From Pectinophora gossypiella (Eukaryota; Arthropoda; Insecta; Lepidoptera; Gelechiidae), in assembly GCF_024362695.1 (NCBI RefSeq), contig NC_065422.1, positions 7,191,534 to 7,255,533 of the forward strand: a DNA stretch of 64,000 nucleotides, read 5' to 3'. The position numbers were made by a program, and so were the translations under genes. Each line of letters begins with the position of its first letter. The first letter of the stretch is position 1. Under the pieces are notes generated by a model. That model ran no database searches and was not told the DNA's origin. It worked only from the letters and a program-made list of their open reading frames with translations. Below are positions 49,801-61,800 of the stretch, one piece after another.

Positions 49801-52800
49801 AGAATCATGGTCTGAATCAACCCCCTCAATATTATGTCACTAACACCCTGTATAGAAGTGTATGTGTTCTGAGTGTGTAATAGTGTGTTCTGTGAACTCG
49901 GTATATAGCAGTGTGTACCTGAGGAAGCCAGGCTCCTCGGGCGCGGCGGGCGCGGAGGGCACGGCGGCCCGCATGAGCTTCTTGAAGGCGTGCTTGGTGG
50001 TGCGCAGCTCGGGGTACTCGGCGGGCACGGCCTCCGCCCCCGCGGGGACCGGGAATGTGGCGCCCTTGTCCGTTACCACGTACAGGGCTGCTCGACGTAT
50101 CGTGCCGCCACACTCGCCCGACACTTTAATTAGGGGGAACATTACAAAAAAAAACGGATCGAGTAAACGCCCTGTACATATTAGTGTGTTTATCATAAGT
50201 AATCCGATTTGTTACCCCAAAATTATGATGGGGAAAAAGTGAAATGTTTGCGGTTATCATTTCTGGCAAATGGACACAGTAAATCGTTGCTTCCTACTAT
50301 TAAAATAAGTGTCTTTGAAATCGTTTAAATTGGGTTTTTCTTCACGTTTCAAGCTGATTCTCGGGCTGTAGGTAACGACGTCCAATGAGCTGCGATTTTT
50401 CCAATAGATTGCTATATACCTAACTAAGGCTGTAAGGTATACCTGAGCCAATAAATTAATGAAAACGATCAAACATCCTTTACCTAGTAGCTAATAAAGA
50501 GGTAATAAATAGGTGTGTATCTCACCAGAATCAACATCGGCCGTGGAGAGTCTCTGCCGCGGCGCGTAGAGGTCGAGGTGCGAGGGCTGGCGGCCCTTGA
50601 GCGAGCCCCAGCGACCGAAGTGCCGCACGCCCGCCGCTGCTGAACCCTTGCCGCCGCTGTTGCGACCCAACACACTATAATGTTATACCCATAGTCATCA
50701 ACCCACACCTCAGTGAGCTTTCTAAGTGTTTTGTTGAAATAACGATGTAAAAGTGTATAAACTGTTTAAATGACAATGTAAGAGTATATAGACTGTTTAT
50801 GTGACGATGTAAAGGAATTTTTGCTATTTCCTCTGGCCTAATGATCCTTGTGTATGTACAGGTGACATACCCGAGCGTGCCAGCGGCCTTTGTGAGCAGC
50901 GGCGTGTGCGCCGGCTGGTCGTCGCAGCACAGGAGGAGAGAGTCCAGGCTGAGGCTCGAGTCTTCTAGGTCCCCGCGAGCAGCTGGTGTACACGCCACTA
51001 GCGTGGCCAGGTAACGCTCCTGGGGGAATTATGGGATTTTGGGAAGACATGAATACATAGAATAAAACAGGTATTCAACATATACAGAGACTCAACCTCA
51101 AAAAATTGATAAAGTGAACTTAATAACTTCCCAACTGATGTTAGGCGATCAGAGCATTTCTCTTACAAACTGTAGGTCCTGGATTCAAGTCTCTGTCACA
51201 GTATCGTTAGAACATTGCAGGTTAGATCACCTGTCAAATAAGTCATTTGAGAGAATTTCGAGCTTTGAATACGCCCTATGAGGCTCGTTAAATGCTTTTG
51301 GCAGCTCAATATATACTGTAAGGGTAATTGTAAAGGTTGGTATGTTACCTGTTCAAGACTGGAGGTGGTCTCAGCTCCGGGCGCGGTGGTCGGCTGCTGG
51401 TGGCTGCTGGCCTTCAGCATGCCCATCACGCCCTTGTGGTGAGACGCGCTCGACCTGCATGGACACATTTTTAAATGGCGACGCTCCATACGGTTCATCC
51501 GTTCCGATTTCGCTCAATTAGCTGCGCATGTTTTACTTATTTAATAAAATAATCATGCGGCTTACGGCCCTGTTGTGTGATATAAGGTATGTTAATATCT
51601 GACCGTGCGAGCAGTGCGTGTGTGCGCGGATGCCTCCACGTGAGCACGGGCAGCCGCGCGTGGCGGTAGCAGCGGGACACGCGCCGCAGGGACTCGTCGC
51701 CGATACTCTCCGGCACCGGGATCACCGCCGGGTAGCTGAAAACAAACACTCATTTTCTAGACGTGACTTATTTTACATTACCGATTGCCACTCACGGGAA
51801 AGGGGGTGGGAAGGGGGGGGGGGTGACTGGGCGGCGATCTCGTAATGTACATCATCAGGTAATGTAAGGCAGCGTCACCTGCGGCACAGCGTGTAGACGG
51901 CGTTGGCGTGCGCCAGGCGGAAGGGCGGCGCGGCGAGCCCCAGGCGCGCCCAGTCGCGGGCGTACACGCGCTCGCGGACGCGCTCCAGCGTGCGCGCCGC
52001 CGGCGCCTCCGCCGCCTCCGAGCCCGCCAGCTCCAGCTCCTCCACTGGGGGCCATAGCATAGCATCACGACACTACATCCAAAATTAACCAAGTACCCAC
52101 GACGAGCTTACTTATTTCAAATAAAATGAAATGCATATTAAAGCAGCAAATCTATTATTGTTCTCAAAATACTTGTCAACTGGCATAATAGAAAGGTATT
52201 CATCGTCTATGATTGTCTATGTGTAAAAAGGAAAAATAAAAAATACTCTCTTCCGTTCTAACAGCCAAAACACGTTGTTTTATTTCATAATAATTAAAAT
52301 TAATTATTTATAACAGGTTATGGGCCCAGCCCATTCCTGGTTTCTTGACTAAGTAGTTTCTCGCGACAGTGTTTTATCTGAACTTTTGATAAATCGTTGC
52401 AGTAGGAGGACAGTTAGTTGTGTTGTGTTTTTGGACAGTAGAAAAACGGTAGTGCAGTGACGGTAAAAATGGCGAACTCGAACTATGTGGTGAGCGTACC
52501 TAAACTCAAAGGGCGCGAGAACTATAGCGAGTGGTGTTTTGCAGCTGAAAACTTCTTAGTGTTAGAAGGAACGCTAGGATGCATTAAACCAGAGCCAGAT
52601 CAACCGACAGTTGGAGCTACAGAAGATGCTAAAACCAGAGCCAAATTGATATTGACTATAGATCCCTCAATTTACGTACACATCAAAGAAGTGAAATCTA
52701 CTAAAGAACTATGGGATAAATTAAAATCATTGTATGATGATTCTGGATTCACAAGAAGAATAAGTTTATTGAGAAATCTCATATCAATTCGACTAGAAAA

Positions 52801-55800
52801 TTGCGATTCTATGAATTCTTATGTTACGCAATTGGTAGAAACCGGTCAGAAATTGGCGGGAACTGGATTTAGCATAAGTGATGAATGGATCGGTTCATTA
52901 TTGTTAGCAGGGCTGACAGAGAAATTTTCGCCAATGATTATGGCGATAGAACACTCTGGTATGTCAATTACAACAGACGCCATAAAATCTAAATTATTAG
53001 ATATGGAATCGGAAGTCAGTCAAAATGACAATGCTGCCTTTGGTATGTTTCAATCAAAAAACCAATGGAGCCAACATAAGAAAAATGTCAAACCAATAGA
53101 CAAAAATAAAAGCCAAAACAAAGATGGCGGTCAGCCGGCAAAGAAAATGATTAAATGTTTCAAGTGCAAACAATTGGGACATTATAGGAATCAGTGCACA
53201 AATACAAGAAATTCTACAGAAATGGATCGCAAACAAACAAACGCATTCAGTGCAGTGTTTCTAAGTGGCTCTTATAGTAAATCTGATTGGTATGTTGACT
53301 CAGGAGCGAGCGTGCATTTAACAACAAATGAACATTGGATCAAAGATGCATCGTACGAGCAGTGCACGAAGGAGATAATTGTTGCAAACGAAAACAAAGT
53401 GCCCGTGAAGTGCTCTGGTAACGTGCAGATTACAACTTGTACGGATAAATGCAATTTTGATGTGACAGTTGAAGAGGTTATGTGTGTACCAAGTCTCACG
53501 ACGAATCTTTTGTCTGTAAGTCAACTGATAAATAAAGGTAACAGAGTGATCTTTAAAGACAGTGGCTGTGATATCTACAATAAAAAAGGAATTTTGGTGG
53601 CTACAGCTACTTTAGTCAATGGAGTGTATAAGTTAAATACACCAGTGCACCTATCAGCAGCAGCAGTGGTATCTACTGAGATTTGGCATCGCAGACTGGG
53701 GCATGTTAACAGTAACTACCTGAATAAAATGCAGAATGCTGTTGAAGGACTTTCCATTGATGAGAAGGCAGAGATAAGTAAAAATTCCTGTGTTACGTGT
53801 TGTGAAGGGAAGCAAAGTCGTTCTCCTTTTCCAAGCAGCGGCAACAGAAGCACTCAATTACTGGATATGGTGCATACTGATGTGTGCGGACCCATGGAGA
53901 GTGTCTCTATTGGAGGATCAAGGTACTTTATAATCTTTGTTGATGATTATAGCCGTATGACTCATATATACTACATGAAAAACAAGAGTGAAGCCTTTCA
54001 ATGTTTTAAAAGTTACGCAGCTATGGTAGAGAACTCGCTTAATCTTAAAATCAAGATGTTACGCAGTGATAATGGTCTTGAATTTTGCAACAAGGAATTT
54101 GATAATTTTCTAAAGCTCAAGGGAATTGTTCATCAAAAATCAAACCCTTATACACCTGAGCAGAATGGATTAAGTGAAAGGATGAATCGTACCATAATAG
54201 AAAAAGCTAGATGTTTATTATTTGATGCTGATCTGAAAAAGGAGTTCTGGGCTGAAGCGACTAATACAGCTGTTTATTTACAGAACCGGACAGTATCAAG
54301 TTGCTTAAACAATAAAACACCATATGAGTTGTGGACTCATAAGAAGCCTGATATTAGTCATCTCAGAGTGTTTGGAAGTACTGTAATGGTACATGTTCCA
54401 AAAGAGAAAAGGCTAAAATGGGACAAGAAATCTGAACAATGTATACTAGTGGGTTATCCTCAAGATGTGAAGGGATATAGAGTGTATAATCCTAAAACCA
54501 GGGCAATCACAACAAGTCGCGATGTTATTATTATTGAAAAGGATGTAAATGTCAGTAGTGTGCATGTTATTGAAGAAAATAAGGATTCAGAACATCCTAT
54601 AGACAATGAAGAGGAGAGTTCGGTTGCAGTGGGGGACAGTAGTGTATCTGATGATTCATATGTCTCTGCAGATCATACCAGTGATGTAACATATGTGCCA
54701 AGTGAAGACTCAGACAGCTCGGCTGAAAGTACTGGCAGTGTGGTGAAGACATTACCTGCTAGAGTACGGCGTAAACCAGACCGGTATGGATATACAAATA
54801 TGTGTATAGAGAGTACAGAAGCAGATGTCGGTGAGTTATCATTAGAGGAAGCTCTACAAGGCCCCGAGAAGGAGCATTGGCTGAGGGCTGTGCAAGAAGA
54901 GTTACAGTGCTTCGAAGAGAATAATGCATGGGAGCTTGCTGATATTCCAAAAAGTGGAACAGTTGTGAAATGTAAGTGGGTTTTGAAGAAAAAGTGTGAT
55001 AGTGATAATAACATATGTTATCGTGCCAGACTTGTTGCGAAAGGTTATAATCAGAAAAGTGGTATTGACTATAATGAGACATTTTCCCCTGTGGTTCGGC
55101 ATACTACTTTAAGGTTATTATTTGCCTTGGCTGTGCAACTGGATCTAGATACTGCCCATTTAGATGTTAAGACTGCTTTCCTTAATGGAGAACTGGATGA
55201 AGTCATATATATGCAAAAGCCAGATGGTTTTGATTGTGCTAATAATGATAAATGTAAAGTTCTAAAACTAAATAAAGCAATATATGGTCTCAAACAGTCC
55301 TCAAGGGCATGGCATAAGAAAGTTGATAATGTATTATTGGATAGTGACTATAAAAAATCTAAACTGGAGCCCTGTTTGTATACAAAAAATGTAAATGGTC
55401 ACAGGACTATTGTTACTTTGTATGTTGACGACTTTTTCATTTTTTCAAATGATAAACAAGAAATGAGGTTGTTGAAGGAAACTTTGAGTAGTCAGTTTAA
55501 AATCAAAGACTTGGGGCAAATTAAACAATGTCTTGGTATAAATGTAAAATATGATAATGGTAATAGTGTGATTACTTTAAGGTGATGCGTGTCAGTCAGC
55601 TAGGTAACGCTGCGTCAGCAGATGGCGTTACTTCTGCATTTTTCGTATTTTTTTCCATTTATTCGTTTAGTGTTGAGTTCTGACCCAGTGAAACGTTAGG
55701 TGGCGAAATCTTACATACATTATCTTTAAGTTAAGCTACAATTTTGAAGTATTTACTGCAGATATCATATTAAAACATTGCATCAAAAGTTGGTGTCATT

Positions 55801-58800
55801 TCAATTTGTGTACAAACACGAAGCTGTCACACACACATGCGAACTAGGTTAGCTATTAAAAGAGATGCATAATTTGAAGTCTACTTCTAACTTCTAAATG
55901 GCGCATTTGGTAAAGCAGTCGCCGCCATTCTTAAGTTTCACGGTTCAAACCCAAGTGCATGTTTTAATTGTTTTTACTTTTTGTATTTTTTTTACAATTG
56001 AATTTGGCGAACCCGTCTATTTGTTACGGAATTTTCAAAAAGTATCACTTTTACCAGTAATATTATAATTATACAATAATGTACTTTGCACTAAAGTACC
56101 TTCCGTAATTTCCGTATTTTTTATTTTGTAAAATTCTAACAGGCATTAATCGCATCAGTGAACATGCGGCTAACTAAAAAACTACTGAACGGATTTTCAT
56201 ACGGTTTTCACCAATGAGTAGAGTGATTCATGGGCGTGCTTTAGGGTATATAATTTATACAAGTATTTTTTGTTTGTATAAAATGGTTCAAAAATGATGA
56301 TGAATATCAAACATAATTATCGTTACAAATATAGCCGACTTGGAGCTTTCGGCGAAAACGCTGCCTGAGCCCATTGAGATATAACAAAACAACGTATGGT
56401 TGAATTGTTCCATTTTTGTAGGTCTACCGGAAAGTCCACAATATGTCATAATAATTATATTGTGTATAAAGAATTGTGTATATGTATTGTATGATTTTAC
56501 AAATAACGATCACAGTACAGTAATAATAAGGTAGATTTTTCCTAAATTGCGTCGGTTCAAACTTTGACGCATCGCGTTTGAAAGATGTAATAGCGCTTCA
56601 GGACGTCCCGCAAGCACGGCGCTGATGTCGCAGTATCCGCATATAATTATTATGACTTGTCATTTAGTTCCAATAAAATCCGCAGGACTTCATACGTATG
56701 TCAGTGACAGCTGGTGATAGCATGCGGGACACTTAGCAGCTAATCGAATTTTATGTTGTTTTCGCGCCCAGTCCAGACGACTTGCAGCGCATTTCTGGAC
56801 TTATATTTACGCGTGGTGTTTATTGTTAGGTTAATTAGTTCAGGTTAGGACGTTTTTTTTAACGAGGACGTTAAAAAAAGACGAGACTGGGACGTATTTA
56901 AGTAGTATTTCCATATATACGCGGCCTGAAATGGGCTGTTTCGGGGACCTGAACTGGTTGCTGTCGAACTTATTATCACGTTTTCTTGATTAAAATTCAT
57001 AAATAAGTCAAATAGAAAAAAGAAAAAAGATTTTCGTTAGTTTTAGATCTGTCATGATGTCTGTGATGTTTGTTTATTATACATAAGAATTTCAAAATTT
57101 ATCTTATTTTTTTTTCCCAAAGGGCAAGGCAAAGGGAACTATGCCCATACAGCCATGTCTTGTGTTTTTTTTTCTTGATGATGATTAATGAAATGATGAA
57201 ACCTAAGCCCCCACACAGACTCTTACTCCAAACCCCAAACGAAGTAAGCGGCTTGTTGGCGCAAAGCGAAAATAGATAGGTACACTTTGTTTATTGAATA
57301 TTCCGATTTAATAATACTATCGGGAATGTTTTCCGACTAACTTAATGTGATCATTAACCACAAAACACCACTTCGTATTGATTATTTAGATTATTCAATG
57401 AAGAAAGCAACCTTCTCGTTCCCGGTCCCACCAAAAAGTCCGCGGCAAAGAGAATATAAATAAATCTGTATGTTGGATGGAAAAACAATTATAAATGACT
57501 ACTATTTAGGCCGGCAAATGCAACAACTTTTTTTTTGATTTGGTTTTCCCCGAAGGGTAAGGCAAAGGGAACTATGCCCATACAGCCATGTCATTTTATG
57601 TATTGATTTTTTATTATAATAATATGTCCTCTTTTAAAACACGGTACTTACCCATTATTTAAAAATGTTTAAAAAATATGCGTTAAAACAAAAATATTTT
57701 TCCAATATTCCTTTTCTCAGATTGTAATATTTTTAGTTTTTTATTTATTCATACAAAATCTCTTTATAAATTGTCACTGACATTCTATTACACTTGTCAA
57801 GTAGTCAAAGCCTTTAGAGAAAAAAAAACTATCACGCACACACACTAACATTGACACCACTACACGCTCAGCAAATACACTGTAATCTGCACCACTACAA
57901 ATGTAGAATTGATCAAAATTGAGGGTCTGAAATATGGTACTTCTCGTATTCGGACCCTAAATTTTTGTTAGTTTGCGAAAATAATACACCAAAATATTAC
58001 TATTTATCGGTTTTATAACAATATTCCTCTATCCGTTTTCCTGTAGCACTGCATCAACTTTTGTATGGAAAACGAATCACCTTAAGTCAAGAAAATTACA
58101 TTGATCGTTTGCTATGTAAATTTAATATGACTGAGTGTAAACCTGTTGATACACCCATGGAAGTAAAATTAAATACAAATAAAAGTCAAAATGTAAAATG
58201 TGAAAAACCATATCAACAGCTGATAGGCAGTTTAATGTATTTAGCTGTACTTACTAGACCCGATGTGGCCTATGCTGTAAGTTACCTTAGCCAATTTAAT
58301 AACTGTCATAGTACTGAACATTGGTTGTATGCTAAAAGAGTATTAAAATACTTAAGAAAAACCAGATCTTTAGGTTTAAGATATTGTAAAGATGGAAATG
58401 TTAACATTGAGGGTTATGTTGATGCCGACTGGGCAAATGATTCCACAGATAGAAAATCATACTCTGGTTTTTGTTTTATGCTGTCAGGTTCAGTTATATC
58501 CTGGGGTTGTAGGAAACAAAGGACTGTAGCACTCTCAAGTACCGAGGCCGAATACATGGCGATTACAGAGGGCTGCAGGGAAGCTGTGTATCTTATAAAC
58601 TTACAGAAAGAGATAACTGAAAATATGTATATTATTAATGTGTATAATGATAACCAAAGTGCTCAAAAGTTATCAGTAAATCCTGTGTTTCATAATAGAA
58701 CAAAACATATTGATGTACGTTATCATTATTGTAGAGAAGTGATTTCTAATAATATTGTAAAAGTAAAATATTTGCCTACAGAGAATATGCCAGCAGACAT

Positions 58801-61800
58801 ATTTACAAAAAGCCTGAATTCAGTTAAACATCATAAATTTATTAGAATGTTGGGTATTGTAAATGTGGTATTTTGATAGTGGGGGTATCAAAATCGACTT
58901 GAGTGGACGGACTACAAATTTATTTATAAGTTGTCTTAGTCCTAGTACTACAGTAGTCAATATAAAGTAAGAAATTCCGAGGCTCCGTCCGATTGCGCCC
59001 AAGGAAACGTTATATTAACGTGACCCAGTTAATTTGTTTTATTTACAGAGTTCCAGAAGGAATCTTTTCATCATGAATAATGATTTGTTTTCGCATGACA
59101 AAGTTAAAGAAAAGACAGTTTATACTCACGGGACAAAGTATCGGCGGAGAGGGAAGACATCAAGGGTGGTGAGGTCAGTGACCGCGCGTCTGCAGACGGT
59201 AGCACGTACTTCTGTCGCTTCGACGGCTTCGGTTTCAGGCCCGCTCTTCTCGCCGTTTTCAATAGCGTCTTCTTGGCGAATCCTCTGTAGGAAAGATAAA
59301 GTATAACGGGGATTGATATGAAAAAAACATATTAGCTGGTAAACTCGTATGCATTAAGTAAATAACTCATGAACGACAAGAATGCTTCGACGAGGATGCT
59401 TACTAAGTAATTGGCTAATGGACAAACTATCTATACGATATAAATCATGTCTATAAAGAACTTTAGGGGATTTTATTGTAAAAAGTTCTCGAGGTAGTAC
59501 TTACTGAAATTTCAGCTCAGAACTTTTTGAAAAGTACAATTTGTAACATACAGCTAGTTTGTCTATTAGCCAATTACTTAGTAAGCATTCTCGTCAAAGC
59601 ATTCCTGACGTTCATAAGTTATTTACTTAATTCACATGAGTTTACTAACAAGTAATACGTGTTTTTTTTTAACAATCGAGTTACTGGAGGAACACTTTCC
59701 AAGCAGTACGTGTTCGAGGCTAGATAGTTTATGAAGTGCAGTTACCTGAGCGTGTTGTGCTTGGCTTGCCCCTGCAGCGGCGGCGGCACGGGCCGCGGCG
59801 CCAGCGCGAAGTGGAGTGCGGGGTGGTCGGGGTGCCGCAGCCGCGCCAGCTGCTTGCGGAACGACTCCGCCTGCTCCGACGACACCTCCTCGTCTAGCGC
59901 CACCTGGGGGAAATGTTCCAAACAAATTCACATCATGAGTCTGTTTTTTTTTTGCCATGTTGAATCATCAACGATCAAAGATTCTTATTCAAAGGTTGGT
60001 TATAGTAAGTTAGTCGAAAATAGTAGAAATAAGAAGGAAAATTTGGTTGGATTAATGAAATAATGGAAAAAAGGTAGCCCGTTTGGATCGTCGGCATTTA
60101 CAAATTGCTATGAGTTGCAACTGCCAATGCGGGTTTGCCAATCTTGTGAACGTAGTTCTACAGCAATAAAACACACAATCACGTTTTATAACGTGTCGAA
60201 GATTTTCTAGACCAGCAATGATATACTGAAAAATGGTACGAGGTGTATGCTCTCTCTAGCATGTAAAAGAGAAGGTTATATAAGATGAACGAGTAAAAGA
60301 GACGATGCAAGATACGTGTGTGAAAGAGAAAAGATATGAGTGAAGACGTATTCGGTTGGACATAGTGGAAGAGCCAGAGGTATGAGAAAGAAAGAGACAA
60401 AAGAGGAGTGGAGGATGACGTGGTGCGCGTCGCTGAGGGGTTTTTTTTCATGTTCTTCAATATATATTCTGTGCTATTGAAACATTTAAGATAAAATGGT
60501 CCCGGCTATTAGCCGTAAAAATACCACCAACCCGCATTGGAGCGGCGTGGTGGAGTATGCTCCATACCCGCTCCGGTTGATTAGAGGGGAGGCCTGTGCC
60601 CAGCATCAGTGGGACGTATTATGAAGACAGTTCAGTGTTTATTTTCCCGCTTCCTCCCACATACCAATATATTACCATCTACTTCTCCAGAAGCGGTTTT
60701 TAGACTAACCAATCTATCTTGCCCGATGCATCAAGGTCACGGGTGGTTACCATAGTTACGCCCACCACGTAACCTTGACGCATCGGGCAACATGGATTGG
60801 TTAGTGTAATGACCGCTTTGAACACTGCTGTATATTGACCTTGATGAGCTGGAAGCTGGCGGAGCGCAGCTGCAGCGCGTCGGTGGGCGCGTGCTCCAGG
60901 TGCGGCAGGAAGTGCGCGCGCACCTGCTTCTCCCGCGTCAGCGAGCTCAGCGGGAACGAGCGGACCACTGTCTGCTCACACGCTGCATACGACAATATCG
61001 CACACGCATTATGATGTAGCCAAAACAAAACACGACGCTTAAAGCTACGAGTCCTAATTTAAGCCTAATGGACTAGTTTCCAACTAATCAATTCAGTTAC
61101 TTTTTACTAAACGTCAAGAAACAAAATTACTATGGAATCTTTATGAAAAAACACACTGTGACATGATAGAAAAACGTCATAAAATGTCGAATTTATTATT
61201 ACGCTTTTCTTGATTAAAATTCATAAATAAGATAAATAGACAAAATAAACCTGACACCACGGTGAGGTTGATCAACCTCATCCACCACACAACCTACACG
61301 ATAAAAGGAGACTGAAATATAGGAGAGACGCCTGTTATCGACGCGGCGCCTCGCTCAACGACGGCAAGCGTCCGCAGTGTTTGTAGGTTGAGAAGAGAAG
61401 ATGTTACCGAAGGGGTCTGTGGGCGCGCCCTTGAAGACCACCCTGTAGTTGGTGAGGAACAGCGCGCCCTCGGCCGGCAGCAGCGGTGTGTGGCGGCCGT
61501 CAGCCACGAGGTAGGCTCGCAGCGCCGGCGCCGACACCGCCTCGCCCGGTACCAGCGCGGGGGCAACTATGCGCGGCTGTCATCGGAAATATTCTCTTAT
61601 TATTTTATATCTTCCCTGTGTTAGCAGAAAATATATTCCTATCGAAATCACCTTATTCGTTAACTCTGTGTACTGGATTTAACCAAAGAACAGTTAGATA
61701 GCCTAGAGCGCAAGAGACATAGCAAGAATATTTGTTTATAACTGTTGTGATAGTAATAAATATCTGTGGTCACGCCGCACCATGAACCATGCTATAATGC

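Larger units (their letters stand above)
55581..58081 (+). mobile_element. 2.5-kb DNA element with TTAA target duplication, inserted in Copia pol
   Basis: TTAA flanks both sides (55577-55580 and 58082-58085). The ends are short inverted repeats, GGTGATGCGT on the left and the complement GGTGATTCGT on the right. TTAA duplication is the hallmark of piggyBac-type transposition, but the termini do not start CCC as in classical piggyBac. I see no transposase: the longest open frames are under 80 codons. The element is probably non-autonomous. Inside are a tRNA-like stretch near 55895-55965 and two direct copies of a 50-base motif (57113-57161, 57545-57592). The strand is arbitrary. Confidence 0.8.
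52316..58887 (+). mobile_element. Copia-type retrotransposon, antisense in an Sbf intron, split by a nested insertion
   Basis: A Ty1/copia retroelement lies opposite to Sbf in the intron between exons 59130-59284 and 51879-52044. A primer-binding-like site GGTTATGGGCCCAG (52316-52329), as used by insect copia with initiator tRNA-Met, precedes the gag-pol frame. A purine-rich tract GTGGGGG (58881-58887) follows the stop codon. The coding frame runs 52469-55580 and 58086-58876. The two pieces sum to 3903 bases, divisible by three, with no other stop, so the element was young when it was broken. I could not see a matched pair of LTRs on the two sides. The interior 55581-58081 is a different element. 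Confidence 0.88.

Noticed and set aside
49832..50242. Plus-strand and alternate minus-strand frames over Sbf exon 49919-50123
   Set aside because: Shadows of the exon, which is fixed by phase and by the RRAALYVVTDK and HAFKKLMRA blocks.
55890..55970. True tRNA gene inside the TTAA element
   Set aside because: Box A and B words are present, but I cannot fold a proper acceptor stem and anticodon arm, so I call it only tRNA-like.
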